Shown: one piece after another, positions 54,452 to 64,000 of the stretch
Layout: each line of letters begins with the position of its first letter
How positions within the stretch are numbered: the stretch's first letter is position 1
From: Sarocladium kiliense
Taxonomy: Eukaryota; Ascomycota; Sordariomycetes; Hypocreales; Sarocladiaceae
Direction: 5' to 3'
Length of the DNA stretch: 64,000 bases
Assembly (NCBI GenBank): GCA_030734395.1
Contig: JAUZTG010000003.1
Coordinates: forward strand, 744,001 to 808,000
The notes under the pieces: model-generated
The model's database searches: none
Told to the model about the DNA's origin: nothing
What the model saw: the letters and a program-made list of their open reading frames with translations, nothing else
Position numbers and translations under genes: made by a program

Positions 54452-56188
54452 ATGAACGCCAAGGAGGCTGACGAGTCCGCCTCGAAACGAGGGTCGAAGG
54501 TGCTAGAGCCCACCGACATGGCATCTCAAGGGGCTTTCCAAAGAGCTCAGATCGAGGCCGCACTTAGGGCTGCCGAGGAAGAGTCATCTTTGCCTCGGAA
54601 AACCCTTTTCAAAAACTACTGGCCAGCTGTAGTGTACAGCTCGTGTCTGAGTCTTGCACTCGTCATGGAGGGTATGGATCTCGGCATGGTCAACAACCTT
54701 TTCGGCCACAGTGCATTCCTTCGACATTTTGGCGAAGAGCAGGAGGATGGACGCTACGCCGTCACCGCATCTTGGCAGGCTGGCGTCAGTGCCGCCAACT
54801 CAATAGGCAGCGTAGTCGGACTACTGATCAACGGCTGGCTACAATCTCGTTATGGCTCTCGAAAGGTCTATATGGGTGCCATGTGCCTGATGGCTGGAAC
54901 CATCTTTGTTCTGTTCTTCGCTGTCAATGTTGAGATGCTCTTCGCTGCCAACATCCTTTGCGGCATCCCCTGGGGTATTTTCCAGACTCTGACTACGGCA
55001 TACGCAGCCGAGATCTGTCCAGCTGCTCTCCGTGGCTACCTTACTGCCTGGGTCTCCATGTGTTGGGGCTGTGGTTCCTTCTTGGCTCAAGGCGTTCTCC
55101 GTGCCTCTCTTGGTCTTGAGGGCAACTTGGGTTGGAAAGTACCATATGCCTTGCAGTGGGTTTGGATCCCACCGCTGATCGTGGTTGGATTCCTCTGCCC
55201 CGAGAGCCCATGGTACCTTGTTCGCCGTGGTCGCCTTGAAGAGGCTGAAAGATCTCTACGCCGCCTAGCGAGTAAAGATCACTACACAGAGGAGACTCTG
55301 GCCCAGACTCTGGCGCTGATGAAACATACGAATGAGATGGAACGGATCGAAGCAGAAGACGCGAGCTACCGAGACTGCTTCCGCGGCACAAACTTGCGAC
55401 GAACTGCTGTTGTTTGTGCTGTATGGTGGATCCAGTCCTTCAACGGACAGTCCCTTACTGGCTACGCTGCGCAGTTTTTGCAAGGTGCTGGAATGGGCGA
55501 AGAGATGTCCTTCAATTACAGCATGGCGATTCAATCAGTCAACATCTTAGCTACAGGTATCGCTATCATCCTGATGGGCAGGGTTGGGCGCCGTTGGTTC
55601 TACTTCATTGGATCTAATGCCATTGGATTCTGGATGATGATCATTGGTATCATCGGCGTTCTGCCCCAGAGCTCCAAGACAGCAATTGCTATTGCTTCTA
55701 TGCTCATCATGACCAATCTCACCTTCAAGCTCACTATCGGTCCGAGTTGTTTCGTTGTTGCCGGCGAGATCCCTTCAAACCGCGTCCGAGCTCAGACTAT
55801 CGTACTTGGTCGCGCTGTCTACGTTATTGCGGCTATCATCAACAACCAGCTTACACCGCGGATGATCAGCAGCTCAAATGATTCTTGGGGCTGGGGCGCC
55901 AAGGCAGGATTCTTCTACTTCGGATGCTGTTTATTCTATGCGGTCTACCTGTGGTTCAAGCTGCCTGAGACGAAGAATCGGAGTTTCGCGGAGATCGATT
56001 ATCTCTTTCAGAAGAAGGTATCTGCCCGGAAGTTCACTTCACACCCTGTTGATCGTAAGTCGACACTCTTTCTAAGAGCTGGCACCACCTATTGACCTTG
56101 TATCACAGTATTTGAATACACCGCTGCTGAAAAGTCCATCGGGGTCAAAGACGACCTGCAATACAAGGCTGCTGTTGCAAAAGGTTAG
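54452..56188 (+). CDS. MFS sugar transporter, maltose/alpha-glucoside permease type
   Basis: Exons 54452-56054 and 56109-56188 give 560 aa. The frame is open upstream to a GTG, but the first ATG is MNAKEADESASK. Twelve transmembrane segments; sugar-porter motifs INGWLQSRYGSRKVY (loop 2-3), CPESPWYLVRRGRLEEAE (PESPR-like) and FKLPETKNRSFAEIDYLF (PETKG-like) in the central and C-terminal parts. GIPWGIFQTLTTAYAAEICP and AFLRHFGEE fit the fungal maltose/general alpha-glucoside (MAL/Agt) clade. Substrate unknown: these carriers can also import oligosaccharides, and the neighbouring rhamnosidase suggests rhamnose-containing glycosides. The last exon adds 26 residues with a charged cytoplasmic tail. 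Confidence 0.88.
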
Positions 56189-56615
56189 GTACACACACCG
56201 TGCCGTTTTTGGTGGTAAATGTTCATGACCGGGGATGGGTAGTGGTGCCCAGAGCCTCTGGTTAGTGAGGACTACTAGCGGGCTAAAGACTTGTGAGGTT
56301 GTCGGATATGCAATTCAGAAGGCCGTGTGATATATGATGTCTTTAATCATATTCAGTTTGAAGACTCTTTACACCTCTTTTTCTTAACGACTAAACACAA
56401 ACAGCTAGCCCTACGTACAGCAAGTAACAAAGCTTAAATACACTCTATCAGTTTCTCTCACCCAGCGTTCGATAGCTTTCAGGCTCAGCAACAGAATCAA
56501 TGTAGAAGCCAATTCCGCTGATGTCAATGACAATAGCAAGATTCGCTTCTGAACGGATGTCTAGACCTGGCATAGTGTCTCTTCTCTTCTATTATTCACT
56601 TTGGAGCCTATGTAG
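56189..56615. other. intergenic region between convergent genes
   Basis: 3' UTRs of the sugar transporter and of the rhamnosidase gene. Nothing else seen. Confidence 0.45.
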
Positions 56616-59177
56616 TCATGCTGTTCTACTCTTATCGCAGGCGCCACAGCCCGCAGGAAGGGTGACTACAATGTCCGTCCCTGTACCATCTGAGTATGCG
56701 TCAATACTGTTGGCCGTGATTTTCAACGTAGCTCCCTCAACACTAAATCTGGAAACTTTCCCCGGTATCCGGACGTGAACTGTCATCGGGTGACTTCGAT
56801 CCATTTCCAGCTTTAGAGAGAGCTCTGTAAGCCCCTGCTCTTCATCCACACGATCCCAAGCAACCCGTACCATGCCCTTCAGTTTCCTGTCAGCTGACAA
56901 TGACATCGGCACGCTTGCCTCTACCTTTTTGTACAAACCAAGCCTAGGCTGACACTCAATGCCTTCCCAGCCCGGTCCAGCTGGTCTGATGCCAGCAACC
57001 TCAGCCATGAACTCGTACAAAGGCACGCTTCCCCAGGCATGGCAGTCTGATCGTTGCGCTGTGGCGTCTTCCACCCAGGTCGTGACACCGAGGTCCAGCT
57101 GTGCCTTCCATGGTGTCCAGAAGTCGTGGAAGTGTTCCTCATAAACACCGCCCCCAGCCTTGGCGAGTGCACGCAAGGTATAGAATGCCATGGCTACCGA
57201 CGCCTGCACGAATGTTTTTCTCTTATAGCTTGGCGCGACAACCTTTCGTAGCATATCCTGAGCACGTATCCCCGTGATAGCACCACATAGCACCGCCCAT
57301 ATCTGACTATGTTGACTCAGTGTTGGTGCAGAGTTTCCGTATGATGACACGGGACTATCAGTGAAGAACTCTCCATCATAGCAGTGCTCCCGGATGGCCA
57401 CGTTAACCCGGGTGGCTCGCGATATATACTCCTCGGCAATGCATGGTCGATCCAAGTCACCGAGAAGCGAGGCCGCATTTTGCAGAGTGTAGGCGTAGAT
57501 TTCGCTCGTGAAAGTACAGAAGTTGCTTCGCTCGGCGGCTGGGGGAACACCATATGGCTTCCACTCCGGCGTCCAGTCCACAAAGTTCCATATCCCGGGC
57601 TCGTTCACCAATTTTACTAGATGTAACGTTGGATCTATCAAACTATCAAAGTGCGATAGAATCGCATCAACGACCGGCATAAACCTCTTTATGAAAGTTG
57701 CATCCCCAAAGTAGGAGTGGTAATCTTTGAGCATGTTGATCCAGTAAAGCGAGAAATGCGGGATGAATTGCTGGCGATTGGTTGGAGCTCGGCTGGTGGT
57801 CAGGCCCATCCGACCTTCGAAAGTATAGAACAATTGAAGCATTGCTTGTTTTGCTAGACGTCCGTCGCCTGATACGCAGTATGTGAATAGCGCTGTACTT
57901 CGTACGTCCATTGCGTACTGTAGTTGTTCGTAGAAGGGGCAGTCTTCATAGCAGTCATGCATGCAATTAGCCAACGTTCGAACACTTGTTGCCCAAAGTT
58001 GTTCGACAAGGGCACTCGCAGGCTCGGTTGAGAAGCTAGCATGGACGTCTAGCGGGTAGTGCACGGCGTCGATGCGAATGCCTTTGAAGACAAGAACGGA
58101 TGGTCCCACGTTAATGTTGAGCTTGATGAAACGAAATGTTCGCCAGTGATGGGGTACAAAGATATCGTCGATTTCCTCAGTCTCGTGGTAACTCAGAACG
58201 ACCGCTTGCTTCTCTCCTTGCATATGATAAATGTCCTGGGGTCCAATTAATGACTTAGATGTGTCAAGGCGGTGGGCTTTGCGTCGTATCCCAGCATATA
58301 GATCCGGTTCGTCTTCGAAGCTTTCGGAATAAGTGATAGAAACACTACTCCCGAGTTCTTTCGGCCTCTGGAAGACAAGTTCGAGGAATGCCGTCGTATG
58401 ATACTGCACTCCTAACCAAATCTCGTGCTTGGAATAACTTGGAAGACACAACTCAGCTTCTTTGTCTCTCAGACTATGCGAACCAATAAGCAGAGACCTC
58501 CATAGGTCTGCTTGCAATGTGCTTTCGCACATATAAAGTTCATCGAAGGAACTCGATGTGACCGTATGATTAGGAATCAGACGTGGTGACAGATTCCACG
58601 GTGGCGCATTCCCAGTCGAACTCTTGAACGCCAGAATCTCGGCTTGGAGCCATTCAAAACTCAACTGATCCGTCCGTGTATGGCGTTCGTACACGTGGAG
58701 AAAAGAATCTTCCGCTTCATCTACCCTCAAAGTTGCGCAAGGGTCAATGGCACACTCCCAGGACGTGCTGCTGTTCAACTCTACGCCCCAAGATCCTGAT
58801 GCATCCGCTTCGACGGCAACGACTCTCAAACCACCGGTTGGTAGTCTGGCGAAAGATGGAGCGTATTGTGTTGCGGAGAAGAAGCGAAGGACGTGAACTG
58901 CGAAGCGATTCTCGCCGAGCTGCAAGAACGGCGCAATGTCAACCTCGTCGTAAAACCACAGGTTTTGATCGCCTTTGACAGGGCCGAATTGGACCAAGCG
59001 TCGATTAATGTACAGTTTATATCGTGTATCAGCCGTAATATGGATCTTGAGAGTTTTCGGCAGCTCATCACGCAACAAAATCGTCTTCCTGAAGTGCACG
59101 AACAAACCAGCCGTGTTACTTTCTTGCTCTTTGAAGGCCGGATGCCACATCCATGTTCGGTCGAATGTTGCAGACAT
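56616..59177 (-). CDS. alpha-L-rhamnosidase, GH78-type six-hairpin glycosidase (intracellular)
   Basis: A single exon of 853 codons. The N-terminal beta-sandwich modules (HFRKTILLRDELPKTLKIHI, DTRYKLYINRRLVQFGPVKG, YDEVDIAPFLQLGENRFAVH) resemble bacterial rhamnosidase accessory domains. The (alpha/alpha)6 catalytic domain follows with NCMHDCYEDCPFYEQLQYAM, a variant of the GH78 acidic signature, then YHSYFGDATF, GIWNFVDWTPEWKPYG and SDCHAWGSVPLYEFMAEVAG, and a C-terminal sandwich. There is no signal peptide, so it probably acts on oligosaccharides brought in by a transporter; two alpha-glucoside-type transporters flank it. Known chemistry: release of L-rhamnose from rhamnosides, by inversion. 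It shares a promoter with the Zn2Cys6 gene at 59618. Exact substrate, including rhamnogalacturonan fragments or plant flavonoid glycosides, cannot be told. Confidence 0.87.
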   Translation of the reverse strand: MSATFDRTWMWHPAFKEQESNTAGLFVHFRKTILLRDELPKTLKIHITADTRYKLYINRRLVQFGPVKGDQNLWFYDEVDIAPFLQLGENRFAVHVLRFFSATQYAPSFARLPTGGLRVVAVEADASGSWGVELNSSTSWECAIDPCATLRVDEAEDSFLHVYERHTRTDQLSFEWLQAEILAFKSSTGNAPPWNLSPRLIPNHTVTSSSFDELYMCESTLQADLWRSLLIGSHSLRDKEAELCLPSYSKHEIWLGVQYHTTAFLELVFQRPKELGSSVSITYSESFEDEPDLYAGIRRKAHRLDTSKSLIGPQDIYHMQGEKQAVVLSYHETEEIDDIFVPHHWRTFRFIKLNINVGPSVLVFKGIRIDAVHYPLDVHASFSTEPASALVEQLWATSVRTLANCMHDCYEDCPFYEQLQYAMDVRSTALFTYCVSGDGRLAKQAMLQLFYTFEGRMGLTTSRAPTNRQQFIPHFSLYWINMLKDYHSYFGDATFIKRFMPVVDAILSHFDSLIDPTLHLVKLVNEPGIWNFVDWTPEWKPYGVPPAAERSNFCTFTSEIYAYTLQNAASLLGDLDRPCIAEEYISRATRVNVAIREHCYDGEFFTDSPVSSYGNSAPTLSQHSQIWAVLCGAITGIRAQDMLRKVVAPSYKRKTFVQASVAMAFYTLRALAKAGGGVYEEHFHDFWTPWKAQLDLGVTTWVEDATAQRSDCHAWGSVPLYEFMAEVAGIRPAGPGWEGIECQPRLGLYKKVEASVPMSLSADRKLKGMVRVAWDRVDEEQGLTELSLKLEMDRSHPMTVHVRIPGKVSRFSVEGATLKITANSIDAYSDGTGTDIVVTLPAGCGACDKSRTA

Positions 59178-59617
59178 AACGAATCAAGCGCGTCGGACTG
59201 CAGCCACTTGTGAGGGAATGGCTGGTTGGTTCGGGGTTTCTCAGTTCGAGAGTCGTAGTAACGTAGTTATTGAAAGCAACAGGGCTCAGCTCTGACTTTG
59301 CCGAGAGTGGCTTGCTAGTCAGAGAGCAGTTACGGTCTATCTATTTAACAGGATCCGTTTACACCACCTAGGGCTTAACAATACCGAGCTTACAGTTCTA
59401 CCAAGAAACAGCCATTCGTTGCCTAACATTAGCTGGAACGTAGGGTCCTGGAGTAATTGCGGAACCCTACCATCTAGCTAACACCGAGAGCCCCCGCATA
59501 TAAAGCAAGTCATCCTCCCATCCACCATCTCCACAGTTCCTCCGTGCTTTACTTCCTCCTCATGCACCACCAGCCCAGGATTAGATCTTGCATCCCTCGG
59601 TCTGATTCAGGGAGGCC
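59178..59617. promoter_or_regulatory. divergent promoter of the rhamnosidase and a Zn2Cys6 gene
   Basis: 440 bp between ATGs at 59177 (minus) and 59618 (plus). TATAAA at 59499-59504 suits the transcription factor. The arrangement fits a pathway-specific regulator beside its target, but no binding site is assigned. Confidence 0.55.
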
Positions 59618-61411
59618 ATGTCCTCGACCAGGAAGAGTCTCCGAGCTTGCGACACGTGCAAGCGCCGCAAAGTGAAATGCGACCAGGCCAACCCCTGCTC
59701 TCCGTGTCGGACTTCTAGTACTCGGTGTGAGTACAGCAATCCGGTGCGAAGACGCGGGCCTAGGGTTCCTAAAGCAACTCAAGAAAACGAAGCAGTGTCC
59801 ATTACTACTTCATGTTCACCGAGAGAGTCGTGGACCCCGTTCGCTGTGGAGGGTTCACAGCCACAGCAGCTCTTGTCAAGTGTCTTTCACTCGCCACAGG
59901 AGAACGTCTCGAGCCAACTGTCACTTACGACGGAAGGATCAGTAACAAGCGGAGCGGTGGCAAGCTTTCGTGATAAGAATGAAGCAGTCATCATCTATCA
60001 AAAGCTGATCACTTATGTTGAGCATACCGCATCCAGGACGGCCGAAGAGTTAGCATCGGAATGTGTTGACCTGTTCTTCCAGCATCAATTCCCTAACACG
60101 CCCATTGCTTGCGAGGCAACCCTCCGAGCTGGCGTTTCTTGCCTAGCAAAGGAACCCGATTTGGTGGTCTCTGGGAGGCTACAGATACCTGCGGCAAGGA
60201 ACTTCGCACTTATTACAGCCCTATGCGCCCTTCTTACCTCGGCCATACCCGAGACTCTGTTTCCCCGGCCCCCCTCTTTGTCCATGTCATTCTTGAATGC
60301 ATCCAGGGCCATGCTCCAGCTTTACGAGGCCTATGATCTAGAGCATCCCGACTCTACATCCTTGACTATTCGCATGTGGCACTCAGCAGTCATGCAGAAC
60401 TCGACAGGCCGAGTGGGCGCCTCTTGGCATTATCATGCGGAAGCGGCTTGCCTGGCACAGCGGCTTCGTCTTTGGGACGAGGACGTCATGAAAGGATATC
60501 CAGCGCTTGAGTCAAAGCTGCTTCGCTCGAACTTTTGGCTGCTTTACCTCGCAGAGAAGACACAAGTCGCCTTCGGATCGCGGCCTCCGCTCATAGATGA
60601 ACGACTAGTGGACGGGTTAACCCTGCTTGAAAATGGCCACGAAGAAGTGTCATTACTCGATCAGAGTAAGGAAATATATGGGGAAGGCCTTGAGGATCGC
60701 ATCTTCGTAGGGTTTCATCTCAAGCGACAAATATGGACTCAAGCTGCCGGTCTTTTGGACGGCCTTAGGAGTTATGCACGGCTGAGGAAGCACTCGCCAG
60801 ACTCGTCGGAGCTAAACATCAGGAGAGAAACTCTTTTGAATATGTATATCGCATACATCTCACTCACGGATGAACTCCCTGAATGGCTACGACATCCCGA
60901 TGGCCACCGCGATGGGAGTCTGGCGAGCGATGTCGCGTCATACCAAAGAGTCTGTTTCTGGGTACAGCGAAGCAATATCATGACAGTGTTCTATGGTATG
61001 AAGCTTCTAATTTTGCAAAATGCTATCGACACGGACCTGACGGAGCTTCTGGGACTCGCTGTCAATCCTTTGGCCCGCGTTATTCAGAAAACGGAGGTCA
61101 TACAGGACTTTTTGGAAGAGCTTCAGACTGTACCATTCTTATACTTGAAGGTGCAAGGTGAAACAACGGTTAGTGCAATTCCTCAGAAGGACCTGAAAAC
61201 CGCCCATGAGGTAATATATGAAGTGCTGATGTTGGAGACCCAGGTCGATCGAGTTCGGAACGTTGGCTCTATCCTTCTCGAGTTGGTGCATAGCAATGTT
61301 GGTAATGAGGCGATATCGAGAAGGGCCAGGTCACTATTCGTGCAGCTCTTGGATATACTGACAAGGCTGGATTCCAAGGCTTCAGATGAACTTGCACTTA
61401 AGGATACTTAA
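59618..61411 (+). CDS. Zn2Cys6 transcription factor, divergent from the rhamnosidase gene
   Basis: A single exon of 597 codons. The zinc cluster begins at residue 11: CDTCKRRKVKC, then CSPCRTSSTRC, spacing C-x2-C-x6-C-x5-C-x2-C-x6-C. The Ser/Gln-rich linker is followed by the fungal regulatory domain: VDLFFQHQFPNTPIACEATL, HYHAEAACLAQRLRLWDEDV, LRSNFWLLYLAEKTQVAFGS and PPLIDERLVDG. This resembles factors controlling sugar catabolism; its place beside an alpha-L-rhamnosidase makes a RhaR-like role (control of rhamnose use) an attractive inference, not a demonstrated one. No intron, no C-terminal activation motif obvious. The start is the first ATG in frame and gives MSSTRKSLRACDTC. Confidence 0.9.
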   Translation: MSSTRKSLRACDTCKRRKVKCDQANPCSPCRTSSTRCEYSNPVRRRGPRVPKATQENEAVSITTSCSPRESWTPFAVEGSQPQQLLSSVFHSPQENVSSQLSLTTEGSVTSGAVASFRDKNEAVIIYQKLITYVEHTASRTAEELASECVDLFFQHQFPNTPIACEATLRAGVSCLAKEPDLVVSGRLQIPAARNFALITALCALLTSAIPETLFPRPPSLSMSFLNASRAMLQLYEAYDLEHPDSTSLTIRMWHSAVMQNSTGRVGASWHYHAEAACLAQRLRLWDEDVMKGYPALESKLLRSNFWLLYLAEKTQVAFGSRPPLIDERLVDGLTLLENGHEEVSLLDQSKEIYGEGLEDRIFVGFHLKRQIWTQAAGLLDGLRSYARLRKHSPDSSELNIRRETLLNMYIAYISLTDELPEWLRHPDGHRDGSLASDVASYQRVCFWVQRSNIMTVFYGMKLLILQNAIDTDLTELLGLAVNPLARVIQKTEVIQDFLEELQTVPFLYLKVQGETTVSAIPQKDLKTAHEVIYEVLMLETQVDRVRNVGSILLELVHSNVGNEAISRRARSLFVQLLDILTRLDSKASDELALKDT

Positions 61412-61938
61412 GTCTACTCTATAAAGAATCTTCGACGCGACGTGTCTGCCATATGCTGCCGTTTAGAGCGGAATGTTGAGGGCGTGACGATACAAAGCAG
61501 CATGGGCGAATGCGATGTTTAGCTCAGCATTGTAGTGGATATCAAAGAATCATCACTCCTGCAGATATATTCGGCCGAAGGCTTGCGGAACTTCAAAAGG
61601 AGGCGAAGCTCACCTACGTTAGGTCCTCTGTGGCATTTTGACTCTAACCCTCTTACTAAGTTCTCAAACATTGGCATCTCAAGGAGTGAGGCCCTGCATC
61701 AGGGAAATATCTTCGTATAGCAACCCTATCAAAGACTTGACGGATAGCGACTAATTGTATAATCAGAATCGTCAATGGCCAAACTATGAGTAACCCCTCA
61801 TTCTTATTCGGCACACTACGTTGTGCGCGAGCAGATACCCAACAAGCGCGAGGCTGAGAAGCTCGTGGGAAGCGTGATAAATGGAGCAGGACATCGGAGA
61901 AAGGAATTGAGAAGCCTTGTCAGAACTTGACGCACGAC
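61412..61938. other. intergenic region between convergent genes
   Basis: 3' UTRs of the transcription factor and the sugar transporter. Nothing else seen. Confidence 0.45.
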
Positions 61939-64000
61939 TTAATCTTTGTTCTTGGCATCCCTTGACTCGTCTGTCATCCTTTCGGCCAGCACAGTTGTTT
62001 GCATATCGCTCTCGGCCAATGTAACAGTCTTGGACCACCTCCAGGCGGGGACTTTAGTTTCGTAAAGTTCATCAATTTCAGCCGCGGATCGACTAAATAT
62101 TCAAGAGTCAGCTCACAGAAAAATATCTTTGAAGAAGTTCGCCTCCAATGTATCAATTAGAGATCAAGACCTTGAGGTGCAGGTTGATCGCAGGGATATC
62201 CAGGGGAAGTGCGGCTGCTTACCCTTTGGTCTCTGGAACAAATAGCCACATCAAAATGCAGATCGGGACGGAAAAGGATGCATACACGAAGCAGGCCCTA
62301 ATGTTAAGCTTCAGCAGCATAGGAGGGGTGGCGTATCTAGAGAAAGTTGGAGGAATCCTCAGAAATGGGAGCAAGGGACGAACCCGAAGGTAATACCCAG
62401 AATGGACTGAGCGAAGAATGTAACAGGGCCGGTTTTGGCTGTCGGGCACGTTAGCAAGGACAAGTTGAGTACAGAGCGCGAATCATTGACAGAAACTGAC
62501 CTCGGAGGACGGCAGACGGGATCTCAGCTGACATGACGAAAAACGACATATTTACGATCTGGAACATGAATGACCAGAGGCAGCAGATGAATAGCTGAGT
62601 TGCATTAGTACCAGATTTACTTGGGTGCAGGTAACGGGGAGGAGCAAAGAAGAATGGTTCCAAAGATGACTTACGAGTGCTGTCCCGGCGGGAGCATTGC
62701 CCGAAGCCGCTCCTGCATACCACAAAGAGCCAGCTATAAACAAAAAGACACAATTGCAGGTCTGAGAGGTAGTAATGAAAGTACGTCGACCATATGTGTC
62801 CGTAGTCAGAGACCATAGCAAAACAGCGAGGAGGTTGCAGCAACTGATTGGGGATGCGGATTAGAGTCCGTCGTCACAGAGAAGTCAAGCTGCAGAATGT
62901 TCTGCTGGGATCTTGGCTTACGAGAGGATAAGGGTGCCTAAGAAGGGATCTTCCAGACCGGCAATAGAAAAGAAGTCTACAACTGGTGAGTCACTGTTGA
63001 GCAACACGAAGAGAACCCGTACTTACATGTTGAATAAGTAAGGACCACGGAGAGACCGCCAAGCTGTCCCGAAACGGAGAGTAGAAGAACGGTAAGTGTT
63101 CGTCTCTGTAAAATTGTTAGACGATGGCACGAGCTGTCGTGAGGCACGCTGCGCAGATGCTTACCAGGTTAAGACCCTTGAAGATATGGAGCAGCTTTGG
63201 AGCCTCTGCTAAGACATCCTTTTCGTGTTGGATGGTTCTTTCGATAATCTTGTATTCTTCTTCAAAGTCATAGCCTTCGACATTCCCGTAGAGTTTCCTG
63301 AGGGATTTCATCGCCTGATCCTTCCTTCCGTGGCGGGCATAGTACCAGGGCGACTCAGGAACGAAGGCCCAGCATACAATCATCAACCCAACCGGGGCAA
63401 TGAGAATGCGTAGCGGTAGGGTATAGTTATCGGGGTGTGTTTCATTCAGCCTCTGCATCATGACGTTGCAGGCGATGTTGCCGATGTTACTCCTGTATCG
63501 TCCATCAGTTGAGATCCTTGAGGTAGTGGAATTAGGGGGGAGGGTCGCACCAAACAGCTTGGAACGTCAGAATACCGCCTCGAATATTATTCGGACAAAT
63601 CTCCATGATGTAGACTTGACATGTAACCCTGAAACCTCAATGAGTAAAGATGCGAGTGCAAATGAGGAATTGGACTCAGATTTAGTCAATACTTACTGGA
63701 GAATGCCCACACCAGCACCGTTGCAAAGCTTTCCGAGGGCCTTTAAGAGCATAATCAGCATCTGAGACCAATGACACCCGCATATTCCGATCTTACCCAT
63801 ATGGCTGGAGTCTTAGCTACGTTTAAGCAGATGCAGCCCTAACGAGATTAGTTCCATCGTTCAGTGCAACGAAGTCAACAGCTTCTTGTCTCTAGGATTC
63901 GGGGACCTACGAGCACCAACCAAGCCCAAGAAAGGTAGAAGCAAGCCTTGCGTCCAAATCTGTCCGAGTACCTAATCAAGGTCAGCAATTCAAGACATTC
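61939..64000 (-). CDS. MFS sugar transporter, maltose/alpha-glucoside type (5' part outside the window)
   Basis: At least nine exons on the minus strand, running off the right end. Securely placed exons from the 3' end: 62092-61939, 62336-62223, 62438-62384, 62594-62501, 62843-62675, 62976-62922, 63105-63027, 63492-63165, 63628-63551; others lie near 63,700-63,970. All joins keep frame. Readable motifs: RFGRKACFYLSW, YIMEICPNNIRGGILTFQAV, FVPESPWYYARHGRKDQAMK, TYGRRTFITTSQ, RAKTGPVTFFAQSILGITFG and LMWLFVPETKGRSAAEIDEL (PETKG). These are the sugar-porter signatures, closest to alpha-glucoside permeases. It differs from the transporter at 54452 in being heavily split by 47-130-nt introns, so the two are not a recent tandem duplicate. 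Substrate unknown. Confidence 0.85.

Noticed and set aside
1..64000. CRISPR arrays, bacterial operon features, intact transposons
   Set aside because: No regularly spaced repeats, ribosome binding sites or transposase/reverse-transcriptase motifs were seen; gene structure is eukaryotic throughout.

Overview
The window is nuclear DNA of a filamentous ascomycete (Pezizomycotina). Protein genes carry short GT-AG introns of about 47-150 nt, often with CTAAC or CTGAC branch points. There are two Zn2Cys6 transcription factors, secreted plant-cell-wall enzymes, fungal-type MFS transporters and AT-rich, TpA-rich islands of the kind left by repeat-induced point mutation. I cannot fix the class; Dothideomycetes is only a guess. 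No rRNA, convincing tRNA, CRISPR array or intact transposon was seen. Reading frames that begin with TTG or GTG were re-started at an ATG, and gene models below are spliced by eye.

Positions 1-33,000 are a housekeeping block with no obvious functional theme: the 3' exon of an unidentified gene, NHP2, a secreted CE1 esterase, a DUF1761 protein, the Nem1 phosphatase, eIF2B beta, a low-complexity protein with a collagen-like tract, Naa10/Ard1, Lto1, the 21.3 kDa complex I subunit, a Dot5-like peroxiredoxin, a tiny four-exon membrane protein, a mitochondrial NAD+-type carrier, QCR7, a Ubp3/USP10 deubiquitinase, an unknown protein, a decayed CFEM fragment and a CorA-like protein.

Positions 33,200-41,750 hold an amidase and a pectin side-chain module: rhamnogalacturonan lyase (PL4) and rhamnogalacturonan acetylesterase (CE12) transcribed divergently from one 619-bp promoter, followed by a nine-exon GH43 enzyme. 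The shared promoter carries a 20-bp tandem repeat whose second copy contains the galacturonate-response element TCCGCCAAT.

Positions 43,400-51,100 hold a second possible module: a Zn2Cys6 factor, a Dal5-type anion transporter, a Baeyer-Villiger-type monooxygenase and an isochorismatase-like hydrolase. The motif CGGGTGGGA occurs five times in the promoters of the last three, which suggests one regulon for uptake and breakdown of an unknown small molecule. A TpA-rich island (about 51,900-53,250) separates this from the last block: two maltose/alpha-glucoside-type sugar transporters flanking an intracellular GH78-type alpha-L-rhamnosidase that shares a 440-bp promoter with another Zn2Cys6 factor. 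Together with PL4/CE12/GH43 this makes a dispersed set of genes for rhamnogalacturonan I breakdown and sugar uptake.
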